Shown piece after piece: positions 1-12,180 of a stretch of 64,000 nt of DNA. Made by a program: the position numbers and the translations under genes. The notes beneath the pieces are model-generated. The model ran no database searches and was not told the origin of the DNA. It worked only from the letters and a program-made list of their open reading frames with translations. Numbering within the stretch: position 1 is the stretch's first letter; the number at the start of each line of letters is the position of its first letter. Origin of the DNA: Manihot esculenta (Eukaryota > Streptophyta > Magnoliopsida > Malpighiales > Euphorbiaceae); the NCBI RefSeq assembly GCF_001659605.2, contig NC_035162.2, forward strand, positions 12,481,248-12,545,247, given 5' to 3'.

Positions 1-3000
1 GCATGGAAATGATGGTCCTAATAACATAAATTACCTTAAAATAAAATATAAATAAATAAGAATTATTTTGGCCAAGTTATGAGAAATTGAGAAGTGATAA
101 AACATCATTTTCATCATTAAATTTCTATTTTTTAATATGGGAAGTAGTAATTCTTCCATTTGTTTTAAGCTTCAATCCAAAGTTATTTTACATTACACGT
201 TTACCTGCCTTTTCCACATAACAATGGTTATTAAATAAATTTATCTTTTGTTTTGTACTAAAATATTATTAATTTATATGAAAATTACGATTTTTGTTGC
301 TATTTGTTTTGGTGGTATAAAGTGCAAAAAGCGTAGTGGCTAATAATGAGTGTATTATTTTCTTGAAGCTAATAAATAAATTGAAGAATTAACAACACCG
401 TTTACTTAAATAATTGAGCTTTGCTTTCTATCAAAGGAATATTAAACATTATGCTATTCGTTTTTTTATTTATTTATATATTATTAAAAAACTTAATACA
501 AATAAAAAAGAGTTTATTTGCGTATCAAATTCATTTTTTTGAAAGTAATCAATTTAGAAAAGATACTTCTTTTTAAAAGAAAATGCAAAAATTAGCATAA
601 ATTTACAACCTCTATTTTTTGAGAATTGCATTATTGTAGAAATAATTGCATATAAAAGCAAGATTTTTAAGATATGCTCTCTCTTAAATTATTATATATA
701 TCCATATTCTGGTTTTGTTGTTTTACTTGAGAGTCATCTACAGATCTCTCAGACAAAAAATAAAAAATTATATATAGAGAGAGATCTAAATAAAAACAAT
801 ATCATCCCTTATATCCCTGCAATCTTTACCCATCATTTTTTTTTTCTTCCAATTTTCCTTATTGAATTGCTCCAATTGGCAACAGGAATCAAGTTGAAAA
901 GATAATAATCTTTTAAAAAAGAGAAAAACATAATTTTATAATTAATTGGTTTTTTTTGTTTACAATTTGTTTTAAATAATTTTATTTTATTTTATTTAAT
1001 TGATTTTAAATAAAGCTAGGAATTATAGGAGAAATTAATTTTTTATAAATTTATTTATATTTATTTAATTGAGAGAATAACAAACCCAATAGGAGCATTT
1101 ATTATTGAATGGGAACCAAAAGGGGAGAACGAGAACAAGACATATCATTAAGATTTATCTTTACATTAGCTTGTCCATGTTCGTTGCAAGAAAATGAAAG
1201 ACCTTGAACCCTATCTTCTTCTGTCTGAATGATAAGCTCAGAAAACACAAACTCTATAATTAAAAATACAAGAAAAAGAAAATCAAATATCAAACAAGAC
1301 TTAATATTTTCTTAGAAGAAGTTGACCAAACAATCACTGTGGAGATATCATGCAGAAGACTCACGACAACCCAGAAACAGACAATTAAAAACTTCTTAAT
1401 TTGGATTATCCTGTCATTAATCAATTTTTTTTTAATTTCTCAAAACAAAGAAATATTAAATATTTTATGAATATGAGAATGACGTATTGAGTCTACCTCG
1501 TCCAATTAATACAGTTACCACTAAATTACGTTGGCTTGTTAATAATTTATAAGTTTATTATAAATCTCTTTCAATTGTAATTATTATCATAATTAGTAAT
1601 GAAAACAAAATTAGTTGGTGGCATTGATATGATCTCCATGATTTAACTTCAAATATATATTAATAAATTTGTATTGTCCGTTGAAATTAAATAATTTAAT
1701 CCCAATTCATTTTTTTAATTACCAATTATAATAATAATCCTAGAAAAATCATCCTCTAATCATTTTTGGCCATGCATCTCCATAGCTAATTTCAATGCAC
1801 AACTCTTGTCTGTTTAATGAGATGGTGATATTCATTTTTAATATCAATATTTGCGTTTGAATCTTTTATTTAACGGATTTTTTAATGTTTGATCTCATAA
1901 TTAATTATTTAATTGACTTCTCTTCTTAATTATAAATTGGATGGAAACGGCCGAGCCAAACAGTCGCTTTACAGTTGGAACGGGGCGGCCTGAGCTGGCA
2001 GGATCATCGGACCCACGTTGTGTTTTTTATTTCCTCTTCTTTAGTTGTCTGTCTGTCTGTCTGTTTGTGGGGCCATGTTACGACGTCACTTTCTCAACAG
2101 TCAGACGTGCAACGCTGTCTCCGCCCCTGGACAGTTCAACGGGGACATCATCGTCGTTCACTGATATGCACGTGGAAGTTTTCTAAATTAGCCACGTATT
2201 TCTTCTAAATTGGATCGGATGTGTTCTGTTCCAATAGAAAATTCTGCCACCCCATGCGTTTCTTTGCAACGTGTGCACGTCATCACCAAAGAGAACAACC
2301 CACGTGTTTCTTCTTAAAACTCATCGGCAATGTATTAAGATTATTAGAACAAATTGTTTTTTCTTGTACCATATATTAGAATAAATTGTTGAATCCAAAG
2401 AAAAAAGGAGTATAATTATTTTTATATTTTGAACTATATTATCCTAGTATAAGTTTCTATCATGCAAGTTATAAATTAGGACCAATCCTACGTGTCAAAA
2501 CAATGAAAGCATTTAAATATTTTAATATAATTAATTCTATCTCGCAATACCTATTAATGAACTATGTATTGACAAAAAAAAATCCAACCAACTTGAAGAG
2601 AAATAGATGTCCAAATAAAAAAAAAAAAAGGAAAGTCATTTTAATCTCCTCTCCATTTCCTTGGGACAAAGCAGAAGGGAAATAGAAAATAGAGGAAGAT
2701 GTCAATGTCAAAACGTCAAACCTAACAAGAAAAATTTGCATTCTTAGGTCAGTCTGAGGCAAACAAATTTCATGGTGGAATTGATTTCAACATGGACTTG
2801 TCATTATAAAAGTAGAAAGAAAATGTCAAAACAAAGAGGAGGAAAATTTAAAAAAATAAAATAAAGGACATGTATAAGCATAAGTACAGACGAGCGAAAC
2901 AAAACACGCAATCTGGTGTTTCCGCCGATGACTCTCATGGCCAGTGTTCAGGGAACTCTTCGGTGGTCGGTGGATTATACGCGCTCCATTTGCACTAGGC

Positions 3001-5103
3001 CCATCAATCCTGTGACCTATCTTTCTCTACTCACCTGAGTCTCGTGACAGGAAAAATGTAGGTCCATTGTTTGGTTCATTTCAATTGTGTATACAATCAA
3101 GAATTTTATGATAGGACGGTTGTATGCGCAGTTATATTATAATGGTTGATTATAGTAGTTTTATAGATCCCAAATATAATTAATAGTTAAAATATAATTA
3201 TTATACATATAATAATTACATGAAATAATTTTTTTCAAAAGGATGACAAATTTCTTATCTAAACATCAATAAACTTAGTTATAAATATGTGAATTTATTG
3301 TTATTATTATTTTTTAAAATTTAAGATACAATTGGCGGATACTCAATTATGTAAATGTGGAAGGTGTGGTGGTTTTGTTAAACCATAAAATTCCAAGACT
3401 GGTCTGAGAATGGGAGCTTGGGTAAGAAAACACAGTGAGAGTTGTTTCACTGTTAAAAACTGTAAAGTTTCTGGCATCATCAGAAGCTCAGGTGTCATTG
3501 GTTGTCGTTAATGGAACTGGGCTGGTATGGTCCCCAAAGGATGAGTTAAGGCATAAAACCACCAGCTTTAAGAGCAATATTTTGTCTTGTAACGAAATCA
3601 AATACAGGTACCATGATGCTGCTGAAAATATACTCCGATCAGATGGACAAACTCAATATCTTTCCTTTTTTTTTTTTTTTTGATATTTGTTTCAGGTAGA
3701 TGAATATTCTCTGGCAGTTCATTTTCAATGCTGTTATTGATAGCAAAGATTTGCTTTCTACCCTTCTTTTGTTTTCTTTTTCTTTTTCCTGTGATTATTT
3801 TTATCAGGAGGGAATTACTAATTTTTGTTTTTCTTCTTCTGAATCTTCACCTTAAGATGTGTACTTGGGGGAGCTTTCTATTTCAGGTCACCATGCTCGC
3901 CTCAATTTTTTATATCTAGTGGAAAGTCATGGAATATTTTACTATCAACATATTATGTAACTTGTATCCTTTTAACCACAGGGAGCCTGAACTTAACCGA
4001 AGGGTATTTCGAGAGGGAAAGACCAAACGATCAAATAGTGATTGAAAAATTAAAATGAATAGCCTTAGATATCTGGACTCTCTGCTAGCTTGTAACGGAC
4101 CTCAGCGACTATATGTCTATATCTTAGCAAGAAACATCAGCAAACTGTTGTCCGATAAGAGAGATGGGGAAACATGAGATGACATTACATGGAATTTTAA
4201 AAGAAAATTAGAAAAAAATAAGTGAAGAGTCTGCATGTTTATCCAGGAAATCCTCGCCTTTTAAAATAAAAAGATGGAGAAATAACAAGAATATGATACT
4301 CTGACGTGAGAGAAGCAGAACTGGAAACACCCATGATCTTTTTTTTGTTTTGTTTTGTATAGCTGTTAGAGAAGGATGGCTGGTTGGTTAGTTCTCTTCA
4401 AAAAGCTAGTGATTGAACGATCAAGATTGATTGGACGGCTGCATCACGCCGTGGGATATGGGGTATTGTTGGGTCACACATCCATCTAATCTTAGCATGC
4501 AAAGAGAGAAAACACAACGATATAACTTTTGCTAGCAGCAGATGGTATATCACCACCTTATATTCTTCTTCAATTCGTCATTTGTCAGAATACAAAATAC
4601 CACCCCATTGCGTCATCTCACAAAACCAACCATGATTTTGTGAGCTTGCGTAATTCGTTTAAATTTTAATAAATTCCGAGAAAGTTTCTAAATTGAATTA
4701 TCCTACCACACAAGGCCATAAAATCACAAATCAAATATCACACAGATAGCGTCAAGTTTATAACTTTATATGGGTCAAAAGGCATTTGCATTATCCTCTG
4801 GAATTCAAACTAGTGAGAGACGAGGAGTGCCACAAAAAGCAACACTTTTATTTCTGATCTATATGCCTCTTCACTTTTCATATTATAAATATACCTTAAT
4901 ATGATAACAACTTGAGGTGAATTTACTGATTATATGGGCCAGAAAAGGGTGATTCGGGAAAACAAAAGAAGAAAAAGAATATCTTTTATTACAGGATCTT
5001 AATTTACTTGCAGGGATTTCATAGAGCACCTCAACCGAACACCGGCAGTTATCCGCTATCTATCCCCAAAAAAATGGAAAAAGAATTTGATGGCAATTGA
5101 ACT
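1..5103. other. AT-rich intergenic spacer, no recognisable gene
   Basis: No ORF here has a recognisable domain or a credible exon chain. Most of the stretch is AT-rich with poly-A/T runs. A patch at about 1940-2330 is richer in GC and contains several ACGT-core motifs (CACGTG-like at 2167-2175 and around 2300), so it could be promoter sequence or remnants of one. A second mildly GC-rich patch lies at 2890-3060. An 82-codon ORF at 3435-3683 ends in a poly-T run and resembles nothing I know. I see no RNA gene. Confidence 0.6.
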
Positions 5104-7415
5104 TTAATCAAGGAGCTGATCATTAGGAACTTGGCCAAATATATCAGGACATGACTCCCAATTTCCCTGTTGCCTGGCCTCCCAATATCCACCAATGTAA
5201 CGATATGAATCACTTCCTTTATCTTTTTCAAACCATTGCGGTTTCCAACCCCTCTCTTGCATCTTCCGGGCCTAATGCAAACCCAAACAGCATGTCATCA
5301 GAATAACAAAACAAGAAATGGGCTTATGAATGGCCAGTTCACATATCATGCTGTGAATCATAGGGGGACAAGGGAATATGGGGGTGGAGGACTAGAACCA
5401 GGACTTTCCATATTGAATTTGATGTCTTTACCATTGGACTATGCCGCGCTAGGCATCATATGATATGAATTTGATTCCTAATGTATCAAACTTGGGTATA
5501 TAACCTTGATTTGAGTACATTATTTTGCATCTTTATTCTCAATTGACCAATTAATTACACTCTAACGCGGGAGCAAATTACCTGTCGTTGCCGCTGCTCA
5601 AGTCGCAGTTTCTCAGAATTCGCCATCTCAAATTCACCATTTTCCAAGTACCTTTGATCTGGCCTAAGCCTAGAATCTGTAGGCGGCAGCTTTTCCTGCA
5701 GATAACAATTAGTGTCAGAAATCAATGCTCCACTGCTTAACACCTAATTTAAACAACACTCAAGCTAACCTTAAGTCCTGGGGTGAGTTCGTTCAATGTT
5801 ATGGCAAAGCGGGTTAAGTTATATCTGGTGGGAAATTTGGGAGGCTTGCTTCGCTTCCAAAGCACACGGGCATCTTTTAGAGATCCCTTCACAGGGCAGT
5901 CATCATTCATGTAATGCATGCTCTCATCCCACTTTCCGAACAGAGTGGCCACTCTTTTACCCTTCCCGTCTTGAACTGTCCCATGCACCTGAAAAAGTTG
6001 AAGCAAATTATCTTTATTTACTTATTAGAACATTTGTAAACGTTTTATTTATTATAGCATCCAAAATCATTAAATTTTGGCATTTGAAAGAAAAGTTTCA
6101 CCGCAAGAGTGGGAAATACAATGCCATGATGACCAATATTTCCCACAAACGACATTACGTGATATGGATAAGATACCACTTGATTGCACCATATATCTAG
6201 TACCCTTGCTTGACAAGATAAAACTGCTTGATATCTATGGATCAGAGGCACATATAGAAATCAAGGGATGTAACTACCAGTTGAGAAAGAGAGTGCACAC
6301 CTGGTGAGGATTACGATCTATGATGGACTGCTCCTTGAATTTCAGTTTGCATGAATATTCACGATTTCCTTCGATTCTCATTGTACCATAGTGATCACAG
6401 TACAATTTTCCCAATATGAGATTGTATATTGATGTTGTAACCTAAAATTTAAAAAAATCAAATTTCAGATGGGAGCCTGACATTACAAAGGTATAGTCTG
6501 AATAGTCATACCTTGCTCCATTGAAAAACTTCTCCATCATCAAATTCCAAAGTCAAAACACCAACAGGATCAAGCTGAATTGAGCGACCCCAAAATTTGC
6601 TCTTTAGATTGCTATCTCCCCAAAATTTCCATCCTGTACCCTCACAATGACATGCAACAATCATGGGGTGGTGACTGACCTGACAAGAACAGTAAGCTTC
6701 TTGGCACAAGGAATTTTTGAAGAAAAACAAACTATCTTTACTAGGTAACACACCAGTGAGTCAGTATTAATGCAACAGCACATCAAGGTTTATTTCTCTG
6801 CCAAAACAGAAGACATCATCTTCTGGGGACTCCTGAGTCACATTTTTTGTTCTAGTGATTGATTGACTGCCCCAAAAATTTGTTTTTAATTATCATTTCT
6901 CCGTCTACTAAGGTTCATTATCTTAATGTTTTGTCTTCTCTAATCTCTGTTGTCTTGAATTTTTTTTTTTTTTATAGTTTGTCATTATGAAAAAAAAAAA
7001 AAAACTAACAACCATTTTCTCAATGTTTTAGAACGGAATGGTGTCTAAACAAGCTAGTAATAGTAAAAAAAAGAACTTAGCTAATCTACCTTGGTGAAAA
7101 ACAAGGCATATACATCTCTCAAGACTCTCACATAACTTATCCAGGGAAAAAAAGCACCAGGGTATTGTCCAAACTTGAATCAGTTCGTCATATGTTTTTT
7201 ACTATCAGGAAAAAGCTTCACCTTCTCAGAGAAAAATCGGAGGCCTTTATCTGGAAAGTCAGCCTCGTATGTTTCCCCTAATAATGGATTGAATGGCTTG
7301 CAAATTCTTCCCTCGGTTGAAGCATATCCAGATACAGCAAAAGCAGCAACATTAAGCATCCTCATAAGGCTATTACCCTGCGGCAGTTAAGAATGCAAAT
7401 GTACCAAACATTTAA

Positions 7416-7457
<42 letters not shown>

Positions 7458-10400
7458 GAAAAAATGAGTACTGTGATACCTTGATATTCATGAAGTACGC
7501 AAGAGAATCCCACAAGTACATACATTCTATCAAATTTAATAACAGCCCATATAGGTCGCAAGCAAGATGCATCTCACTACACATCTAATGTAACTAAAAT
7601 TATGTGCAACTCAATAGAATTTAAGACATATGTATGTGCCCCAACATACATGCAAATGATACAACTTCTATATCTAAATGATGGACAATTTGAGAACCAA
7701 GTAAAATTTCATAAAAGAAACAGAACCTTGTTTAATGGAAGCAGAAGCTGTGAACTACTGATAAGTTGATGAAGCAAAGACATGCATAAAAATTAATATA
7801 CTGTTTTTTGGATGAAGAACAAGAGAGGAAAATACAAATCTACTACAAGGAGACATACCCTTTTTCCCCATTCATATGCTCGGTCAAGGAGGTACGAGTA
7901 TTCCAAATCTTCAAAACATTTTTGTAGAGAAGAGAGAGGTTCATTAAAGTAAACTGGAAGACAAACTTTAGTGAGGTCCTTCCCAATATTATCCTTGATC
8001 ATTGACCAAAGGCTAACACCTTTTTCTTTTTCGACTGGGTCAGGTAACTTCTTACGCCGCTTAACATGAGGATAGTCTTTCCCAACAGCTCTAATGGAAG
8101 GATCAATATCATCTTCTGATTCAAGAGCATAAAGCTCATCTTCATCAGAAGAGAAAGATGTTGTCCTCAAATCAGATCCACTACTTTTGAAGGAAGATGA
8201 TGATAGAAAGTCACGAGTATCGAAGAAGGTATTTTCATCATCATCAGTTTCTTCTTCTGCAGCATGAACTCCCTCATTCTCATCATCAGATTCAGTTGCA
8301 CTTGCTTCTGAAAGGAAAACCAAAAATTTTAAAAACATCATCTAGGATTCTATAACATAGCCAAGATGCTAAGCATGGATAAATGGGACTACTTATATGC
8401 ATGATTAACATTAAAAATGAAGGAGAATTCAATGATAAGGGGGAAAACCATTATGCAATTATCCTGTCAACAAGTAACCAGCAAGGAAACTTCAAATGTA
8501 GAGAGATGAAACAATATGCATTTTGGGTGAACACAGCATCAAGTTTAGATCTCAACACAACAAATATAGAGGGATGAAACAATATCCATCTTGAGTCAGC
8601 ATGAGGTTCAGATCTTAACACAGCAACCACCTAAATCCGGTATGTCGTCTACAAATGCTCTCAGATTCCAAGTTGCACCACCTTGGACACTTCTAACAAA
8701 AGAAGTTGCAGATCCAATTAAATAGCATATACAAGCTTTAAGTTAGTTGTACTACATAACTAGGTGAATTTTTTTTTCTTTTTTTAAAGAAAAGCATGGG
8801 CTGGTTCAATCTGGCATGGGTCATTAATATTGTTTTGAAATTTTTTTAAAATTGCACCAGAATTGGTCCAGAAACGTATTGGAACATATCCATTTTGCAC
8901 TGGATCTGCGTAAAACTTGGTCGAACCATGAAGCCAGCTGAATTAGCAGTTCCAGCCCAAAACTGACCCTTGGCTAGGTCTAGTGAGAACCCTAGGAAGA
9001 TACCCATGTCTTTTCCACTAGTAAATTTCAGCAGGCGAACTCAATCAAGTTTGCCAAATTTCAGCAGGCAAACTCAATCAAGCTTGCTGAGCTTGTAAAT
9101 TATAGGTTCACACATTTATTGAGAAGTCCATACCATAATGGAAAGTAAAATAAACACTTGCAATTAAACAATTTCACTGTAAACCACTTACCACTGGACA
9201 AGATTTGTCTTAACATAGAAGGCGCTCCTTGATCATTGAACTGTCTTTGACTCTCATCAACTACTGTATTTTCCAGGTCAACCTTTTCGGTCTACAAATA
9301 CAAAATAAAAAGCAGTTTATCAGTAGAACTTGAGAGCCTATAATATAACCTTGAAGCAGAAACAGGGATACAAAAATTTACATCAGAAACTCAAATGGAA
9401 TATAACTAAATTTGTACGTCAAATTGTTAATAACTTGAATTGACAGTAACTGAAATATTTACTGTGTTCTATGGGTCAACAGTTTAATTGAAGCATCACG
9501 GAACAGAGAACAGCATAAGTAATGCAAGCAACTCATTTAGACTGAAACTGCACAAGCCTGCCTTAGTTTTCTTTTTCCAAAAATTCACTATAAAGATAAT
9601 GCTACTGTGCAGGAAAATGCAAATACATAATCAATCCTTATTTATTTCATATTACAAAAAGTATAGCCATTATATAGAGAACATATGCGTGCAAACTAGG
9701 TGTACCTTCTGTATCTCCCTTGTACCTCATAGTACTTGTAAAAAGCTACATAACTTGAATAATACAGAAATCACAATTTACAAGATATGTCTTATTGCTA
9801 AAGAAATTATCTAGATCAGTGAACATCAAAACAGTTACAATTATGAACTATCAGAGCAACTAATGTAGAATTTAAACACAAGGAATTTCCAACATGATGC
9901 ATACGCAGGAGCATATATCTGGCATAAATGTATAACAAAGGCTACATTCAGCATTCAAAATGCTTGATAAGACCCTGATGTTCCAAGTATAAAATCTACT
10001 ACATGTATATACAGACATCTCATGTTTCAGCATAAAGGGGACACCACAGGGCAACAGCAAGTTCTCAGGCTAAATCACATAATAGGCATATAAAAATTGC
10101 CTTTCCAGGCCTACAAAGAGCATAAGATAGAGAGGGGGGAGCGAAAATTACATATTTAGCCTCTAATCAAGTGGCCGCTAACAAACTCCTAAAATCAGGA
10201 AATCAAAAGTTTAACAATTATTGATAATTCATAAATATATACCAATGTTCAAAACAGCCACCTGCAAATGAATTTTCTATCTGAAAGAATCACGGATGAA
10301 TTAAATAAAAAGAAACCTTCACGCATGGTCATCAAATGCAAACCAATCACAAATAACACCTCTGCCTTCTACATGTTCAATTAACTTCTATGGCCTTAAA

Positions 10401-11481
10401 TCATATGGAATTTGCTCAATTCTGCGTAGTAGTATAAACTGTAGAAGCAGATGAAGAATAAATGATAGTGCAAGAATTCCGAATTCGAGTATGTTCTTCT
10501 TACTTTCCATTACACGTACCTCTAATTGGCGCAGGGTGTCGATGAGGAGCCACTGCTTCTGCTTAAGCAGCATAATCTGGTTTTGTAGAGATACAAATTC
10601 GCTCCTCATAATTTGCTCGCTATCCTGGATTGCCTCCTCCCTTACGCCCTCTTCCTGAAGCCGCTGCCTCAACTTCTCCGTTGAGATGGCCACGTGATCT
10701 ATTGGAGCCATTAGTTCGCTGTTGGACATGCGAGGGAACATGTCCTTCACTGCCCGCAATGCCTCCATCCATTGCGAACGATCCTCCCGCGTCTCCGCTC
10801 TCAAATGGAGCCTCTTCGTGCCAGTGAATATCGAGAATCTCTTATCATCTGATCTACTCTCACGGATCGATGACACCTAAGAACATTGACCGAATTTTTA
10901 TTTATTTTTAATTGAAATCCAATAAGGGGAAAATTAATTAACAAATTGAAAAATAAAAGGACCTTGAGATGGATTTCGCCGACTGGATTATGTTTGTGCT
11001 GAGTGTTACCGTTCTTATGCTTCGAAATCCTTCTCTTAGATTCTTCCCCGATAACTATGCATCCTTTCAAGATCTCTCGATTGACGATGATCTTATCAGG
11101 TCCATGAATCTTATAAAACGATAAAACACCATCCTGCAAAACGAACCATCTCGGCCTCCAGCCTTTCCCATAATTCACCCACTTATACAGAATGCCCGAT
11201 ATTCCATTTCCGACTAAATCATTTATCCTGACATCAAACTGCTGCTCTCTCGGCAACGACAGCGAATGAACCGACAACCGCTGGCTAGGCCGATTACTGT
11301 TGCTGATGAGGCTGCTGCTATTACTATTGATGCTGTTGTTGTGGTTCAATATATGAGTCTGGTGATTGTGATTAGCAGAAAGGGATCGGGTAATAGGGTC
11401 GGATCTAGACGTGATTGCCATGGGTAAGGACTTGGTCGAGGAATGGCCGGAGACGGTGGAAATACAACAAAGGTGATGCAT
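5104..11481 (-). CDS. ORP1: Oxysterol-binding protein-related protein, plant ORP1 type (PH + ORD)
   Basis: Lipid/sterol transfer protein expected at ER-organelle contact sites. Ten exons splice in frame to 796 aa: 11481-10963, 10876-10520, 9291-9192, 8307-7859, 7377-7222, 6679-6512, 6441-6301, 5988-5770, 5695-5582 and 5271-5104 (stop 5104-5106). The N-terminus is Ser/Asn-rich (1-90). A PH domain covers about 95-220 (GILYKW, then the conserved Trp in SQWMEAL). A predicted coiled coil follows at about 225-290. An acidic stretch holds an FFAT-like TFFDTRD (352-358). The OSBP-related domain runs from about 410 to the end, with the signature [11 protein letters not shown] at about 526-536; plant members commonly have Met where the consensus has a second Pro. 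The C-terminal GGYWEAR motif is intact. Length agrees with Arabidopsis ORP1-class proteins (about 800 aa, from memory). I chose the ATG at 11481 because it is the first in the exon-1 frame; a second Met lies at residue 21. Family assignment is firm, exact paralogue is not. Confidence 0.93.
5378..5458 (-). repeat. tRNA-derived SINE head or tRNA-like relic in ORP intron 9
   Basis: On the minus strand the sequence holds a box A-like TAGTCCAATGG (5431-5441) followed after about 31 bp by a box B-like GGTTCTAGTCC (5389-5399). Order and spacing match the internal Pol III promoter of tRNAs and tRNA-derived SINEs. The rest does not fold into a complete tRNA that I can recognise, so a SINE 5' end or a decayed tRNA is likelier than a working tRNA gene. 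It lies in the intron between ORP exons 9 and 10, in the same orientation as the gene. Confidence 0.45.
7421..7455. repeat. (GA)n microsatellite in ORP intron
   Basis: About 17 perfect GA units in the intron between exons 4 and 5 of the ORP gene. It reads as a pyrimidine (TC) tract on the coding strand. Perfect and long enough to be length-polymorphic. Confidence 0.95.
8501..8640. repeat. Imperfect tandem duplication, period about 68 bp, in ORP intron
   Basis: The stretch beginning GAGAGATGAAACAATATGCA at 8501 recurs at 8569 as GAGGGATGAAACAATATCCA. The two copies share a following block with CAACACA/TAACACAGCA. Roughly 80% alike by eye. Located in the long intron between ORP exons 3 and 4. 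Confidence 0.8.
9019..9084. repeat. Two-copy tandem repeat, period about 31 bp, in ORP intron
   Basis: AATTTCAGCAGGCGAACTC and AATTTCAGCAGGCAAACTC occur side by side, each followed by AATCAAG and a TTGC-containing end. Intronic, in the same intron as the 68-bp duplication. Confidence 0.8.
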
Positions 11482-12180
11482 AAGAGAGGGAAATTCAGAA
11501 TGAACAGAGAAACAGATCCAAACGGAGCATGGTGAGAAGTATTTTCATGTTTTCTTGAGAGAAAAAAGAAACGGAAACCTGAGGAAAAGCAAAAGAAAAC
11601 GGTTACATAAAAATGGCGTGAAATAGAAGGGACTATTGATTCCGTTAAAAGATTGTAGGTTGAAGAGGGCCAGAATTTCCAGAGAGAGCGTGAATTTAAT
11701 AGCGATAATTTCGGACTGAGAAAGGGGAAACCAAGAGAAAGAATTCAAATCCCAACTCGGCGAAGAATTGGATTGAATTGCTTATTTGTTTTGAGAATTG
11801 GGAAGGGAAATTTTCAATTATACAAAATCGGACTGGATTTTATATAAAAGATATATACGTAAATAATGCGGGACACGGGAGGCAGTTTAAAATGCGAAGC
11901 GGTTGGTTACGCGAGTTTATGATTTGCGAGACTCTCTCTCTCTCTCGCTCTCCGTCTCTTTTTTAGTGTTTGAGAGGTTTTGTTTGTATGTGGAGGTATG
12001 CAGGTAAAAGAGGTAAGGATTCGCCGGCGGCGTATCAGGATAGTGACGTAAAGGATGCAGATGTTGAAACGTGGAAGGTATTCAGAGCGTGAGCGTGTGG
12101 TGAGAGCTTTTGACGGGAACTGGGCGATTGTAGGAGGAGGAAAGCGGTGGTCCATTCACGGAACCGGTTTAAATTTCGGT
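11482..12180 (-). promoter_or_regulatory. ORP leader and proximal promoter region
   Basis: Sequence upstream of the ORP start codon is clearly richer in GC than the spacer beyond 12180. On the plus strand it contains a CT/TC tract at 11931-11952, which reads as GA-rich on the coding strand; such tracts are common near plant transcription starts. Several short out-of-frame ATGs lie in it. The exact transcription start cannot be read from sequence alone. Confidence 0.4.

Noticed and set aside
1941..2208. Two overlapping plus-strand ORFs in a GC-richer patch
   Set aside because: Overlapping frames, Cys/Leu/Ser-rich nonsense-like composition from CTGT repeats, no domain.
5378..5458. Functional tRNA gene
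   Set aside because: Box A and box B are present but I see no complete acceptor stem pairing or normal anticodon arm.
7175..7390. ORF on the plus strand opposite ORP exon 5
   Set aside because: Shadow of the real minus-strand exon with family motifs and proper splice sites.
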